Shown here in pieces: positions 27,101 through 42,000 of a stretch of 64,000 nucleotides of DNA. A model generated the notes under the pieces. That model worked only from the letters and a program-made list of their open reading frames with translations, was not told where the DNA came from and searched no databases. Position 1 is the stretch's first letter, and each line of letters starts with the position of its first letter. The DNA comes from Phoronis australis. Taxonomy: Eukaryota; Phoronida; Phoronidae. The translations under genes were made by a program, and so were the position numbers. The stretch spans positions 144,473 through 208,472 of the forward strand of contig NMRA01000231.1 in NCBI GenBank assembly GCA_002633005.1, given 5' to 3'.

Positions 27101-29084
27101 AAGGAGTGACAACAAAGTTAGATTTACTATTTAACTATGTCCAGAGTTACCATTACATCGTTCTAATTAAAATGGCCATGTGTGCCTTCTACATGGATAG
27201 TACCCGAGAGTTTCACGACATCATGACACTGTGACATAAAGATCTTCCTTGAGTTTCATGACGAAGCCTGAATCCTTTCTAGCGTATACCAGCAGAAGGG
27301 CTACGCGAGACTGTTTAATCTTTTATGTAAACAACCTCAATAACTGAAGCATCATCTCGCTGTTTTGCGGGCAAAATATAATTTAATAGTCCTTTTATCT
27401 TAATAATACTAATCTCATAAAGCTTGCACTGATAGGATCATACTTCCACTACCAACAAAAAATAAATCCCCTTGTTTTATCTCTGTAAGTTGGAAGCCTG
27501 TCCCATTACTACTCTCCAGCAAATTTATTTGAGTCTGATCGGCAGTGCTTTGTAAATTCTCCAGAAAAGCAGACGTGGTTCTGGCCCGTTTTTTTTGCAA
27601 AAACAAAGTCCAGATTATTTTTAGTTGTTGACTTATTTAAAAAGAGAATTTACTTGAGATAAATATGATACAACATTCTTTTACTTGTCGCTCGGCAACT
27701 CATAGCATTTCAAACTTTTGCTTAAGTGCATTTATCCACCTCAGTTTTCAAAATAAACTGAACGATGTCAAAATTCCACGAAGTGTCGGTGCACAAATCC
27801 ACCACCAAACATCCATTTCCTTTCACATGGAACCAGTTTCAATTTTGACAAAATCTCAACAACATCTTGATTCATGTAGGTGTTGTTTCATGCACTTTCA
27901 TGAAATCGCACCAACTTACTGTCCAAGTCCATTCATAAACAAACAATTATGTTTACATGACAAAAATAATGATTTTATTGTTAAAAAACTGTACTGCAAA
28001 AAATGACCAGGTTATGACCATCACTCATATGAAATATCTTGAACCAGTTAGATACAATTTGTGCAAGTTTTACTGCCATCAACTGTCGCTGTACTTATAG
28101 ATGTTTATGATCGGTGAATGTAAATTCAGCACCTTTGCTCTTTCAATACCACGGAGACGAAATGAATTGTACGCCAGTTTTCAAGAAGGCCATAGATTTC
28201 AACTGAATTTATCTAACTTTGTCGAAGTTACGGCAAAAACCTGCAAGAAAACCAGAAGGAAATAAGTACTTCATAATTTACAAAATTAGCTAATTGAAAT
28301 ATTTTGCTTCAAAATTTAGTCGACTTTCTTTGCAGATTACTGTAAAAGCAACTTCTGACACAAAATCATACCGATTAAATAAACTTTATAGGTCAAGTTA
28401 TGCCACCTAATTAAAACATATTGCATGCAAAGGGATAATGGTACAAATACAACACAAGATGAAACTACTATAGGTTGAATTAGACTTTATACAATGCATT
28501 CTCAGCAACAAATTCTGACAAAGAATGCTGGAAATACCCACATAACTTTCACTGTGAATAAAATAAAAAATATATCAGGGTACATCCTTCACAGTGCCAT
28601 TACATACTTGTTTTCTCTCTCGACATCAACGCCAACTGGTCCACAGAGAAAATGATAACTCATTAATGATATTTGCAAATAACTAATTACCATAATTAAT
28701 TTGCCAATGACCCTCTGAAAATAAATTTGACAGTTTGAAATTTCCCTATCAAAATAGCACCAATAACCTTAAAGTCCTACAAACTAATACTGCAATAAAA
28801 GACATTGTATGATATAGAGTGGTCACATGAAACTAAATATTAAAACTCAACTGATGTGAATTCTCTTACTGTGACACTAAATATTTTAATAAGCGAATTC
28901 TATACAATCTTAACAACACTACACCGTACCATCCAAATATAATCCTGGGTAAAGAAATAACGCGGAACTGCAGGGGTACGTGACCATTGTACTTTATAAC
29001 TAGAGCATTCATTTTACCGACACTGCACAGCAGTGCCATAATTTGACAGGCATCAACAATAACTCGCACTACACCATACATAAC
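24151..29084. other. Convergent 3' UTR/intergenic interval between APH1 and POU2F
   Basis: Both genes point into this interval, so it must contain both 3' UTRs. No other exon is recognised. A minus-strand AATAAA (tttatt at 27974-27979) is one candidate POU2F poly(A) signal. Confidence 0.5.
25355..25360 (+). terminator. Candidate APH1 polyadenylation signal
   Basis: AATAAA about 1.2 kb after the APH1 stop; the first clear canonical hexamer I noticed downstream. Confidence 0.4.
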
Positions 29085-30031
29085 TCAATCTTCGTCATCA
29101 TCAGACTCCATATTATTCATTCCCATAGTGTCCTTGGAGTGATCATCAGGTTTATCCAGTTGCGAAACAGCACCAGAGGAAAAGATCAGGTTTTGCGGTA
29201 TAACTTTTAGACGGGCGCTGGGCCCATCTCCATCTTGTCCCCCACCCGATGGTTGGTCCGAGAATATCAAATTCTGAGGAATGGCTCGTGTCTGATTGTC
29301 CGGGGGAGAAGTGCCAGCACGGGAAGAAAAGATCAAGTTCTGCGGAATCAGCTTTAGGTTGGGGTTGGGCTTGGACGCTGTTGTGGCCACCACAGTGGAC
29401 GTCATCGGTAGGCTAAACAACTGTCGGGGAGTAGACATGGTCAGCTGATTTGTGGAGGTCTGTCCCGCAGTCTTTAACAGATCCATAGGAGATGATGAGT
29501 TGGTCCTGTTTGGAGGTGATGTATTGAGACCAGTAACCATGCTGAATGGCGAGGCTGACTGCAACACCTGAGGAGCGCTAGTCACTGAGTTCACCAAGAG
29601 GTGTCCTGGTAGGGTTGAAGGCGGGTTAATTCGTTTCTCCTTTTGACGACGATTGCAAAACCAAACACGAATCACCTCTTTCTCCATGTGAAGACTGTCT
29701 GACAACAAACTAATCTCCTCAGAGGTCGGTTTGGAGTTCTGAAGGAAGGCTTTCTCCAATGATACCCGTATGTTCGTGTCAATACTCGTTCTCTTCTTAC
29801 GACGTCGTCCCATTGGTTCTGTGGACATCGGTGAGCTAGCAGCGGCAGTTAGACTCGGTGGATTGGCAGTCATCGTGTCTGCGTCTTCCAGCCACTGCTG
29901 CAGGAGCGGTTTCAGCTTACACATGTTCTTGAAACTCAAGTTGAGCGCCTCGAACCGCGAGATTGTCGTCTGACTGAAATCATTGTTATACATCTTGCCC
30001 ATGGCGAGGCCAACATCTCCCTGAGTGAACC
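29085..30031 (-). CDS. POU2F1: POU2F terminal coding exon (rest of POU-S, homeodomain, C-terminal tail)
   Basis: Acceptor cttctttgcag at 30032; completes [13 protein letters not shown].., then homeodomain and a 180-residue tail; TGA at 29087-29085. The frame upstream to 30068 is intron. Confidence 0.96.
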
Positions 30032-33000
30032 CTGCAAAGAAGTAAAGACCGTGCATTAAACACTCCAATTCTAATGGCTAAGAAGGAACAACTGATGGAG
30101 AATAATCAATGAATCATTACAAAATGTCCGTTGTACAAAAACTGTGCACAATACAACTGTCATGAGGTACTACACTTGGATTGTTGATATTTTATTAATT
30201 AACAGCTCCTCACAATACGAAACTGTGGATGTGGCAAAAACAAATGACTAACTTAACAGTGGATCTTAGACTTAACAAATGACTAACTTAACAGTAGATC
30301 TTAGACTTAACATCTGACCATTTCATCAACGCTTCTTACCTTCATCAAAGTGTGAACAATGTGTAGGAAATTAAATGAAAACTGATAAATATTCTACGAC
30401 GTCGTATTAGTCTGTGGCTCTTAAAGGGAAACTATTGCTGAGAAAAATAATTTACAGAAATTAGCAGTGACGAGGAATGGAACTTACTAGGTTCACAAAA
30501 GCAGGCAAACGATCACATGCGTTAAGTAACACTGTATTTTAAATGTATTTAACCAATGAAGACACCAGCCTTGATTTTAGTGAATGCTTTGGTTGACAAT
30601 GACAATTATTAGGCAATTTGTAATAAAATCGCAAAAACACAACAGATTTTGTTGTTTTATAACTCTGGTTAAAGCTAATAACTTCCAAAAGTCCATCTCA
30701 TCCAACAACACCACAAAAATGTGTTTTTGGATTCAAAAACAAAAAATGCCAATTTAAATAAAAAAATCAGTGGGTGGGTGTCTAGCTGAGGATGCAGTTG
30801 GGAGCTACATTTAAGATAAGATAAATAAAACATGACAGCAGTCATATAAAACACACTAGTCGAGTATTGTATTGTACAACCTGAAAAGGCAAGGTACCGA
30901 CTGAAACTTGAGGCTGTTTATTACTTGAAGATGAGCAGAACAAAAATTGCAATGAGCTTTTCAGGGAAGTATCCATCATATAAATTTAGGCAGAGTGTGA
31001 TCACTTACAGAAATTCCGCATTTTGAGAACCAGTTTTGAACACTGACTAACAAATGCACAAACCCTGTTAAGTGACAATTAACGCGAGTGGTAAGTCAAA
31101 CATGGGCATGAACCCATAGAAATACAGTACATTAAGAAAGAATTCACAATATTGACGATATCACCATGCACTTATGTGAGTCATGAAAAAATGCGAACAA
31201 CAGCAGAGAAAACTTGAATAACTCTGGTATAATCTGTTTTCAAGTTTACACTACAACCAAACTGGGCTCAAGCAGATCCAGGACAACTTGTTCTAGCACA
31301 ACTTTTAATGTGAACTTAAATACCACAGCACAATTCGATAACAGTGTGTTCCACATTCGGACATACGTTTTTAACTCAACCCAATAGAAATACAATGGGA
31401 ACCACTGGGAGAAACTGATGCACAACTGACCTAAAAATGTAATAACATACCAAGTTCAATTCGCCTCCGTTTGAAATTTTTAGCAAACTGTTCAAGCTCT
31501 TCCAAATCAATGTTCTCATCAACGGGTGGGGGCTGAAATAATTAGCAGGGTGATTATACTCAAAGTATGTCAGCACAAATCTATTGATCTGCTCCGAGTT
31601 CATAGAGATACTACACTAGAAAACGACTTGCCGTTCCAAATTATGTGGCATCAAACAACTAATACTGGCGTGAGACAAACAAGAAGTCAACACATGCTGC
31701 GATCATTGTTGTCACTTTATTCCATGCCCGTACGCTCTATGTATCTGTCACCTTCAAACTATACACTTCAGTTTCACATAGTCAAAGTTTTTAATATTTT
31801 ACATAGTGTAACAACCTTTACACACAAGAAGTTATACTGCGTGAGGAATGAAAGCAGTTCCAACCAGTCTACAGGCACGCAACAATCATAGCCAGGCTTT
31901 TTAACTACTTTCAACATTAGCAATGTCACGACTGAACAACAAATGTTGAAGAACATTACAGAAATTTGTCTGCCTTCATAGAAATTTTGGCAAAAGCCCA
32001 AAAAGAAAACAGGCAAAAAATGAATCATTAGAAAATTAAGTCCTAGTTGTTGTAAAATTTCACCAGTTTTTGATTAGAGTATCTGGTTCACACTCCTGAA
32101 ACACAATTCAACTCACTTGTTGCAACTGTCATCAAGCTCAAGAGGTCAGATCAGAAGAAGTTTTACCTGAAACTTCAAAACAGTCGACGCAGCCTGAGGT
32201 GTGGTGGTTGTAACGGCTGGTTGGGGCGGGGCTTGACTGATGGTGGGCGTGGCTAACACAATAGGTTGACTGGCACTGACAACTGCTGACTGCACTGGTA
32301 TGACATTCTGAAGAAATGAAAGAGAATCTCAAATTGATTGCTGCATAAAAACACACCCAATGAAGTGTACACTTCAAGCCATTTTCTGCGAACTACAGGC
32401 TCATCTCACTTTCATCACTTGCTAGTGAAGTAATGAAGAAAGCAACGTTATGTGGGGATAAAACTGTCACTAGCGCAAATTAGAATACAACAAAAACTAA
32501 CCCTAGCCTGAAAATACTGCATATTCTTTGCATTTACAGACCACATTTTACTCAAGACACTCAACTGCCCGACTGTAAGTAGGCACCTGAGAGCTAAAAA
32601 GCAAATGGATTCTTAATATGTTAAAAGCAATTAATGGTGCTTACTGCTCCTTGAAGAAGAAATTGTGGCTGCCCGGTAACACTTGGTGGTTGAACCAAGA
32701 GTACCTGTGGCATGGCGGTCTGTGCAACCAGGCTTGGCTGTGTGAAGAGTGATTGTGTCTGATTGGTTGACTGACTAGATGAGCTCACACTGCTCAGGGC
32801 TTGTTGGATCAGCTGTTGCTGATTGGCCACGGCCTGCAGCTGCTGCTGTAGCTGTTGGAGGTCTTGCGCTGTGAATGTGACACCAGAGGGCAGACCAGCA
32901 ACCTGAAGATAGGAAAAGGTTAAAGCCATATTTCACCTTCTTTAGCTTCTAAAAATGTGGGCCTTTTACTACTAACAAGAGCATCAAAACCATCAGCTAT

Positions 33001-36000
33001 TTCAAGAAAACACTTCAGAGTTTAATGTGATTGGCGCATGTCTTTATGGCCTGTGACTTGAGATTCACACTCATTCAACAGTGACTCAAAATGCGATGAG
33101 CGCGGAAATGGTTTTAAACTCCTAAGTGCCTTGGTTAAGAATTCAACATCTACACCTAAACTGCGGCAAAATGCCTTTTAAGAGTCAGTTGTTTTATGAC
33201 AAGTAAGACCAAAGACGCAAGTTGAAAATTAATAAAATTAATACATCTATTCTGTGGTATCAGCATTTTGAAAACGCTAATAAGGGTTAGAATTGCAAAA
33301 ACAACTCCACATGTTACCAACAAGGTAACAAACTATCAGAAAACTCATAATTAACACTTTCGAATTGCTTAGTGACTTCTAGTGGTGGGGAATGAAGCTA
33401 TGAATCTCTTTCTTCAATTGACATTTGTAACACAGAACAAATACAATAAAAACAACAGCAGCTACCAAGCTTATCACAGGACAAGCGCAGGATTGCAGAA
33501 AACTTTCACTCACTGGATAACTTTTAATTAACACAAAACACAGAGCCTAATTTAATAATGGTTACAAGTAGGCAATGAAGTCAAATCACCAACTGTTGAC
33601 AGGAACGTAGCCATTTGCAACACGCCTTAAGTGTGGAACCCCCTCGCACCCACAGACTTGTCACTAAATGAGTGACTGAGTTTGAAACCCCCTTGCAGTT
33701 ACAGGCTATTCCCTTAACTCCAGAATGACCAAGCGTGGAACCCCTTGCATTCACAACCTAGTCCCTTATTTGTAGAATCACTGTGTAGAGCCTCCTCGCA
33801 GTTACAGACTAGTTCCTTAACTGTAGAATCACTAAGCGTGAAACGGTTGCGACCAGGAATCACAGCAACTACAAGACGCCAGGTGTGGACACCAATGTGA
33901 CAACAACATGATTGGCAGAAGGAAATGACTCAATGAGTCAGCAATGCGACAGCGTGTCAACACTTGTTGCCCAACAGGCTGTCTGTCGCGTGACAGTTGT
34001 ACCGCACGCATATCCCTGAGAGAGGATAGGCCTGATGGAGATGGTTTTTAAAAATCAATATTTTAACAAACGTACAAAGCACGCTGGTGGTGAGGAAATA
34101 AAAGGCCAGTACCTACTTACAAAATTTGCTATTTATGATTCTGCAGAAATATGCTGGTATGCTTTGAAAATATGTTAAAATATGTTAAAGATGATCCCCA
34201 CCTGCAATACAGTACAAACTAAAAGAACTGGGACAAAACACTACTTCTCATACTCTGATAGCGAATTCCGCTTGCACTCAGCCATCATGACAGGGAATTG
34301 TGGGACTCTCTCTGTTTATTTTTCATCCGTACCCTATTTGCATCATATGGTCGGTCGAGAACTGGAGATCACACAAGACTTGGACCCATATCGCCTTTCA
34401 TTGCAGGCAACACGCGATTACACTAGCTTTACACAAAACGGTTGCGTATGTGGAACAAAGCTGAGTACTCACTGGAGGACCGAACTGGTTCTGAATGATG
34501 AATCCTGGCTGGGTAGGCTGTGAGGGCAGGCTGACCGTTGAGACTGTTTGGTGGGCAGGCAGGGGTACAGCCTGGGTCTGGCTCTGTACATTAGTACCAC
34601 CCTGAACAGCTGTTGTCTGCAACCGAAGAGGATATTGCTTCATTATTTACAGCAATTCTTCACTTATTTAGTACACGATGTGGAAAACAAGGTGAAATTC
34701 AACTTTGTCAAATTTCTTCACAAAAATGGATGTTAAGAGAATTTTAGTCTATTTAGTCTATTACTGGTATGGTTTGTACTGAGAAGTGAGAAGTTGTCAT
34801 AAAATAACATTTGGTAAAGTTTCCATTATTTGCAGCAAAGTAATCAGCATTTAAAAATAGAAATATTACAAGTTTGGCAACTTTTGTATTGCGAAATAAG
34901 TGGCGAATCACGGTAACTCTCCAAACCTTGTTTAATAGACAAGATACCCCTGACAGTACCACTGGCAGTACCACTGGTAGTACCATTATTGGCAGTATCA
35001 GTGACAGCACCACTGGTAGTACCACTGACAGTTCTTTGGTTTGGTACAAAATAATAATTATTACTAATATGGAATTTTGTACACTAAGCCTAGCTACTAC
35101 ATTCTAGCAAATAGTCATTACCAAAATTTTATCAAATAGTATTTAGTGACACCTATACCAAACAAAATCATGTTAATGAGAAACCAGTTCTTAACATTTA
35201 CTTTGTTTAGAGATGTAAGAAAATAATATATCACTTTTCTGTCACATTGAGTCCAAAAAGAATTTTCACCATATTCTAATTCACACACACTGAGTTCGTC
35301 GACAATTTTCCATTTATAAACGACAATCTTATTAGACTGCTTAAGAATTCCTGATAAGTCACAACCGCTTAAATTTATCAAATGTTTTTAAAACCAATGC
35401 ATTTGCAAGTCAAAAATACTCTACAAATACTTCTCACTATATCCAATGAACTGTGGTTGACTTTTCTGCTTGCTTAGCACATTCTTATTTTTTTAAATCA
35501 TTGTGTCAAATCAAAGAACCTTTGTCTGAATTCAAATTGGAAGTTGTTAAAAGCCCACACAGTCACTTTGTAAAAACATAACAGTTGTAGGACACAAAGC
35601 ATGTAATTCTAACCTGTTAAGAAATGCCGCACTATATGGCACTAAACACATATAAATAAGAAAATCTTAATCAGCTCATCTGGCACTGAGTAGATGGAAC
35701 AAACCACATTTGGTAAAATTTCCATTTTTATAGTATGGTAATCATTAGACAATTTAGGCACATAATTCATGAGAATTACCATGTTATTGCTAGCAAACTT
35801 AAATACCAACTTAAGCAGTGTGTGTGTGTGTGTGCGTGCGTGCGTGCGTGTGTGTGTGTGTGTGCGTGTGCTGTAATGTTGGCTTCTTAGGCGACAAAAA
35901 GGAAAGTATTGTCGTGAATGTGCTCACTGACACCATAATTTGAAACTGGCAGTCTCATTGAATCTGTGAGTCAATTAATGATTTTGCTATTATGATAAAA

Positions 36001-39000
36001 TTTCACCTATTCATTGTTCCAACAAGCAGAAACATATTTTCAACTTTTTTCCTGAAACATGCAAATAATCTCTTCAAATTTTCAACCACAGTACCATTAA
36101 ACAAAATTTTGAAAAGTTGTGGGCATTCAAAAACAGAAACCATTGAAATAGGAAAAATGACTTTTTTAAAATTGTTTTGTCCGAAATTAATGACATTTTA
36201 CCGTACCTACAAACACGGGGAGTAGACGTCTGCGTTGTTGCCAGGTACATTTAGTAGAATTTAAAAGAAATTGAGAAATTAAGTCAGAGTTTGTTACGCA
36301 TCAACATAATTACTTAAAAATCTGAAATAAAAGTAACGGTAAAATATAAAAGAAATTAAACGGTCCAATTCAATTACTACCTTTAAAGTAAATATTAAAA
36401 AGTGGCTGTAATTTACTTGACCTTTTATACCCTGACTGTCTTAATCATGTCATTTTTTCATTGTCGTAAACACTCTCACTGTCTAGAATCATCTCTTAAT
36501 TTATTTCATCTGTCTTAGTTAAATTTTTACAATTATTTGTCAATTAGTTATCGTCTTAATTCTCAACCTGTTTTAATTGTATCTTTGTTACGTATATTTC
36601 ATTGTTGTTTTATTACTTCATTGTATTATATTACTGTTTTTCTTGTTGAGGGCCCTCTTGGAAAGCAGTGCTATCACTGAAGTGGCCACCCTCATTTTAA
36701 ATATCACAATAATAAATAAATAAATAAATAAATAAATAAAAAATAGCCAAACAATATTGATTCAGAACTTTTATCAGTATTTTTTATCACCAGATATTTG
36801 TCACTTTTTAGGAAAGTGTTACACAAAAGTTGAGTACAAGCGTACCAGAAACATGGAATTGTGGGAGATCAGTGGCAAACAATTTTTACCAAATTTTTGC
36901 ACAATCAATATTTCTAAGTCAAATTTCAAGCAATACCATTTCAAATTGAACCTTCTTTCGTGTATTATGTTTACCACAGGATCTTAGAGTATTAAGACAG
37001 CGTTTATTTTTCTAGATTAACATACTGAGACAACAGGTAGAGTGTTTTAATATTTACTTATTCAACTAGCAACAGGAGATAGCCACTGTTTTTAAGTAGC
37101 TTGCCACTTGGAGCTTTGAAGTTCAGGTTCACCACACTCACAGAAGTGCAGTTTTGCAGAAAAAAGTGTACTGAAATCCCAACAGAAACTAATGTGCTTC
37201 AATGACCTTCAATGACCTTCAATGTTTATACTATTAAATTAAATATTAAGGCAAAATGAGAGTGTCCGGTAATTCCGATGACATGAAAAAATAGTATAGT
37301 TAAAACTGAGAAAAAAGTATTCATTTTCAACCCGGAACCACGTGGGGACTTGACAAAACAAAATGTCTAAGGAGCTGCTTTTGAAAACCCATTCATTCAT
37401 ACAACTTAAGTTTAGTAAATACATTGTGTTCAAAATTTAGACAGGTTTAACTGCCTCCACATATTCAAAAACATCACTTTGGTTTCCTCAACATCAATTG
37501 CATCTCCAGCCATTTGTAACTTTGAATATGCACACTCCACAATTCCTGCCTACAACTTCCACCTTGCCACCTTTTCAGGGTTGTGTGTGTGTAAGTGGCC
37601 AGTTGACACCTATGGTCTTGTAGCATGTCAGCTTGCGCCACGTCATGGTTAATGTCTAAACAGGGCTTGTGACAGTCCGCATTATCACATGTAAAAACAC
37701 GCCTGAACGCTTTAATGCTTTTGCAAGCTACAACAACCCTCAGCTCAATGAATAACCAACAACTTTGCCTACTTTGCAGGTGTAAACAGCTATCAGTGCA
37801 TGCTAGCTAGTCAGTACTTGCACTAGTTGTTATGCAGAAAAATGGATTAAGTTAGACGTTATTGAAAAGTTTGTGGACTTAGCCAAATACCTACAAAACT
37901 ATTGAATTTGTCAATGAAAGTAAATACTTTCTGAAAAGACAAGGCGTCTAGAATTTCATTTTTGACTTTATACCAATCACCTGCCAGTAATTTGATCATG
38001 TGACCAGACATTTTTAGTAAAATTTAGCAAACAAGAAAGGTGCAGTCACAGTGGAACAAAAGTAGAGATAACGTGACCAATTCTCGTCTGATACAAATGT
38101 TCAGGATGAAATCTCAAAAATACTATTACAAACTTTAAAATCATTTGATTTTCACTTTATGCAACTGGGTTAAAACCATATCCGCCTTATATTTGACAGC
38201 TTCTCATGCAAAACTAGAACATTACGAAAACCAGTTCCTAAAAGTGCTTCGGAGAACAGTGCGTAAGACACAGTACCTGGAAGTTTTATGTGAATACGAT
38301 CAGTTGTTTCTGAGATGTTCCGTTTAACAACTTTGGAAATGTTTCTAGGGTCTTTAAGGTTACAGAGGACCTGGCTGACTTTTCAGTGTATTTAGTCAAA
38401 TACCTACAGAACTATAGACAAAAACTCTGTCAGTAAAGTTATTTTCTGAAAGTAGAAAGTCTGTAGAATTTGATTTTTGGATTAATAGAAATTTGCCATT
38501 AGTTGGGTCACATGTAGTTGGGTCACATGACCATATCTTTTTAGTAAAACTGAGGAAATAAGAAGAGTGCATCCATCCGTGACAAAACAACAGTATCAAT
38601 AAAACGACCAAATTTTGTTCAATATAAATTTCAAGATGAAACCTCAAAAACGCTGTTACGGTTGTCTAAAGTCTTGTTCTGTTTTTGTTTCATGCAACTA
38701 CTTCTCAAAAATCATAAAAGTCCTGTTTTTAACAGCCGTTTGTGCAAATGTGGAAAATTCTAAAACCAATTTCCAACATCGTTTTGGAGAATTGTATAAA
38801 GCATGCCATCTGAAAGTTTCATACAGATTCAATCAGCAAAGGTATGATGTTCCGAATTTTTGCCAAATTTGGTCATTTTCAAGGGTTCCACATACCCATA
38901 AGGGGTCCAACCAAGAATACGGCAACCATGCATTACTGTTAATTTCCTTCAAATGAGGTGGAACGGTGAAAAGAAAATTCTCAGCAAGAGTAGAAACAAG

Positions 39001-42000
39001 AAGAAAACTTCATATAGAACGGCTATGCATCAACAAACACACGGTGAGATTTTGGGCATTTTTGGCAATACTGTGAGAACTGGAAAAACAAACGAATGAC
39101 AATTTTGGTTATTGTTTTTGTTCAAATGTTGAGGAAACTAGTGCACTGTTGCCACCATGAAGCCCAATTGATTAACGAGACGAGGAAATGAGCCTATGCG
39201 GCAGTACATTGGGAGCAAAAAAAAATATCTGTGATTTGTTAGATACAGAACCTCTGATATCATGAACTAAATCACAACTCTTCATTCATTAACCGGTAGT
39301 TAATTTAATCGCTGAATTTGTACTCTTGAAGTATATCTGACAGTTCTCTTCCGTTCCGAGTAGTCAAACTTTCCCCATCACAGACCGCGCATGCACGCGA
39401 TGTCGTCACGAATATCATGAGCTCATGAGTCTGCACTTCATTACACATGCAAAACAATTCTGTTCAAAACTAACACAAGTTTTTCCTCATAAACTATGAT
39501 TCATGAGCGAAGAAACAGTGTGCCTAGAAACAGAATTGTGGTGCATGAGAAAAGAAATGCAGATCAAGACAAAAGCGCTGCTAAAGTTAGGTAAGGTAAT
39601 TCGCCGTACTATGAAACTGATTTTTATTGACAATACACCTTAATATTGTCAAAATCAATAAATTAAGATCCCCCACCACTTGTAAAATCTATAGATTTGT
39701 TTACACCCTCCTTTAGCCTACTAAGTATATTTGCCGTGAAGTTTCAGGCCGTCATTTCTCCAGACATGACCGTCAGTGATGAGTACTTTTTGGAATTCTT
39801 GACGCTCCGCGAGGACTTTTCAGTTCCCAGACCAGCATTCTCTGGAAGTCAGTTTTCATCGTAAAATCAACAATCCCATTTATACATACCAAATTAAGTG
39901 GCTTCGCCTGAATAGGACTTGGCTTGAGTTTGGCCAAGAGACCACCATTTATCCCCAATCCTGAAACAAAAGACCGCGATTTGAAATACTTGAAATGATC
40001 ACCAGCACTAACCAAACATGATGCAATTCAAACAGCATACCTGTTGATAAATTCCAAGATTTAACATTACAGACTTACCTATAGATTAGAATCTTTATAA
40101 ACTATAATAAGAAAGCATGAACTACTACAAGGGAAAATCTCACAAAGCACAAGCAGGCAATGAAATCTCATCTTTGCATAAGCTTGCATTAAAAGAAATG
40201 TAGCTCCCTTCCCATGTTCAAGCTCGCCAACACACTCAGTAATTGCTAGACAACATGTTGAGAATTATGCATATTCACAATAATGTTAGAACACCATGAT
40301 GAAAGAATGGAAACCTTGGTATTGTCTAAAATTAATGAAATTTTACTGTAATTTGAATCACGACATTGACACAGCAGGGCATTCAGATGAACACCGACCA
40401 CGTTTCGAACAAATTGGCAGGAATACTACAAAACAACCTGTGCTGGCAGGATGGAATTTCTTCGTATCATGGCTGGAACCCAGAGCAAACATTTTACGTG
40501 AACGTTGGTTAAACACCACGATCTTCAATGTACATGGTTGACATGCACTAGTCAATTTGCATCAACGTGAGGAAAATGAATAGTACACATGCCAATATCA
40601 AAGGGGTGTATGTGCAAATTAGCTAGGGACTTAATGTCATGCAAATCTGAACACAGCAGAATGTAAATTAAATAGAATTATTCATGAGGTAGCATAGACA
40701 TGACTTTAACACACAGCACTTTATAAATGTCAGGCCACCACTGGTTTCAAAAACTTACAAAATGCCAGGCTAATGTGGTTGTGATTGAATTTACAAGCAA
40801 ATGATGTTGAGGGGTGTATTGAATAGATGAATAACCTATAGATATATGTATATATATAATGTACTGATTTAAACATTGCTAAATTCTCTACTTAGTAAAT
40901 TTGCGAACTAATGGAATTTGCAGGAGAATATTTTGAGAAGAGTTTTTAGCATACTATAAAAAACTTGATTCCCAGAAAACTATTCCATTGAAAGGATAGG
41001 AATGCACTACATATAGTTTGGGTTTTAGACACTTTCTGGTAGATAGGAAATTCTGCAAAATCATCAAGTATTGTTGTCAAGGTCAAATGAATACTGCAAA
41101 TGACTTAGTTAAAAACAATGGATTCGAGTAATGGTGACGAATCTATAGACAAACAATACTTTAAACCTAAATAACTTGTTAGTGATATGAAATCAAAATG
41201 CAAAATGATGTATTCCTCAAGACATGAATGGGGAATGGGGTTACACAATGCTGCCGCAAATGAGCGTTTGGCTAATAGTGTAGTATTTATATTGACGCTC
41301 TCTAGAGTAAGGACAGAGCACAAAAGTGACTTCTGATTGACCCGGACTCGGATTTGGTGGACAGAAATTCAATCACATTTCTTTTCATGAGCCGCATTTA
41401 CTGTCACGAAGCAACTAGCACGGAGCAGCATATCGGGCATAAGTGTGTGTAAACATGACTGACAAGGAACAAGGTGATACCGCAGTGGTCATTTTTGGCA
41501 CCAGTTTGAGAAGCAGAGCAAATTGTACTGGATCAGTTGATCCAGTGCTAACTATATACACATCTAAACACAACTGAGGCAGGGTGGGAAGGGGTCATCT
41601 TTCAATGCACTTGAACAATAGCATTGGGTGATCTGCAGGCAATCCACATGACTTAGAAGTTGGCTTTTGTTTATTTGTGTATGCGGTGTGCACCAACAGT
41701 CTTCCTGCAAATGCAAATGACTCCTGCTATCTAACACCATGTAAATGCGACTTAAGTGGAGCAAATCGCATTGTGACAACTCACACCATGACAGCAGTTC
41801 CCCATGTAAAAACAGCTATGGTGACTACCTTCTCAATTTGTGGGCGACAGTTTCAGGGTTACCATAGAATCATACGCACAAGCATCGCATCTTACGCACA
41901 AGCCACCAACAAACCTATGAATCGTGCATACGAACCCACAAATCATGTATACAAACCCAAAAAATCACACATACAAACAAAAATCATGCGCACAAACCAC

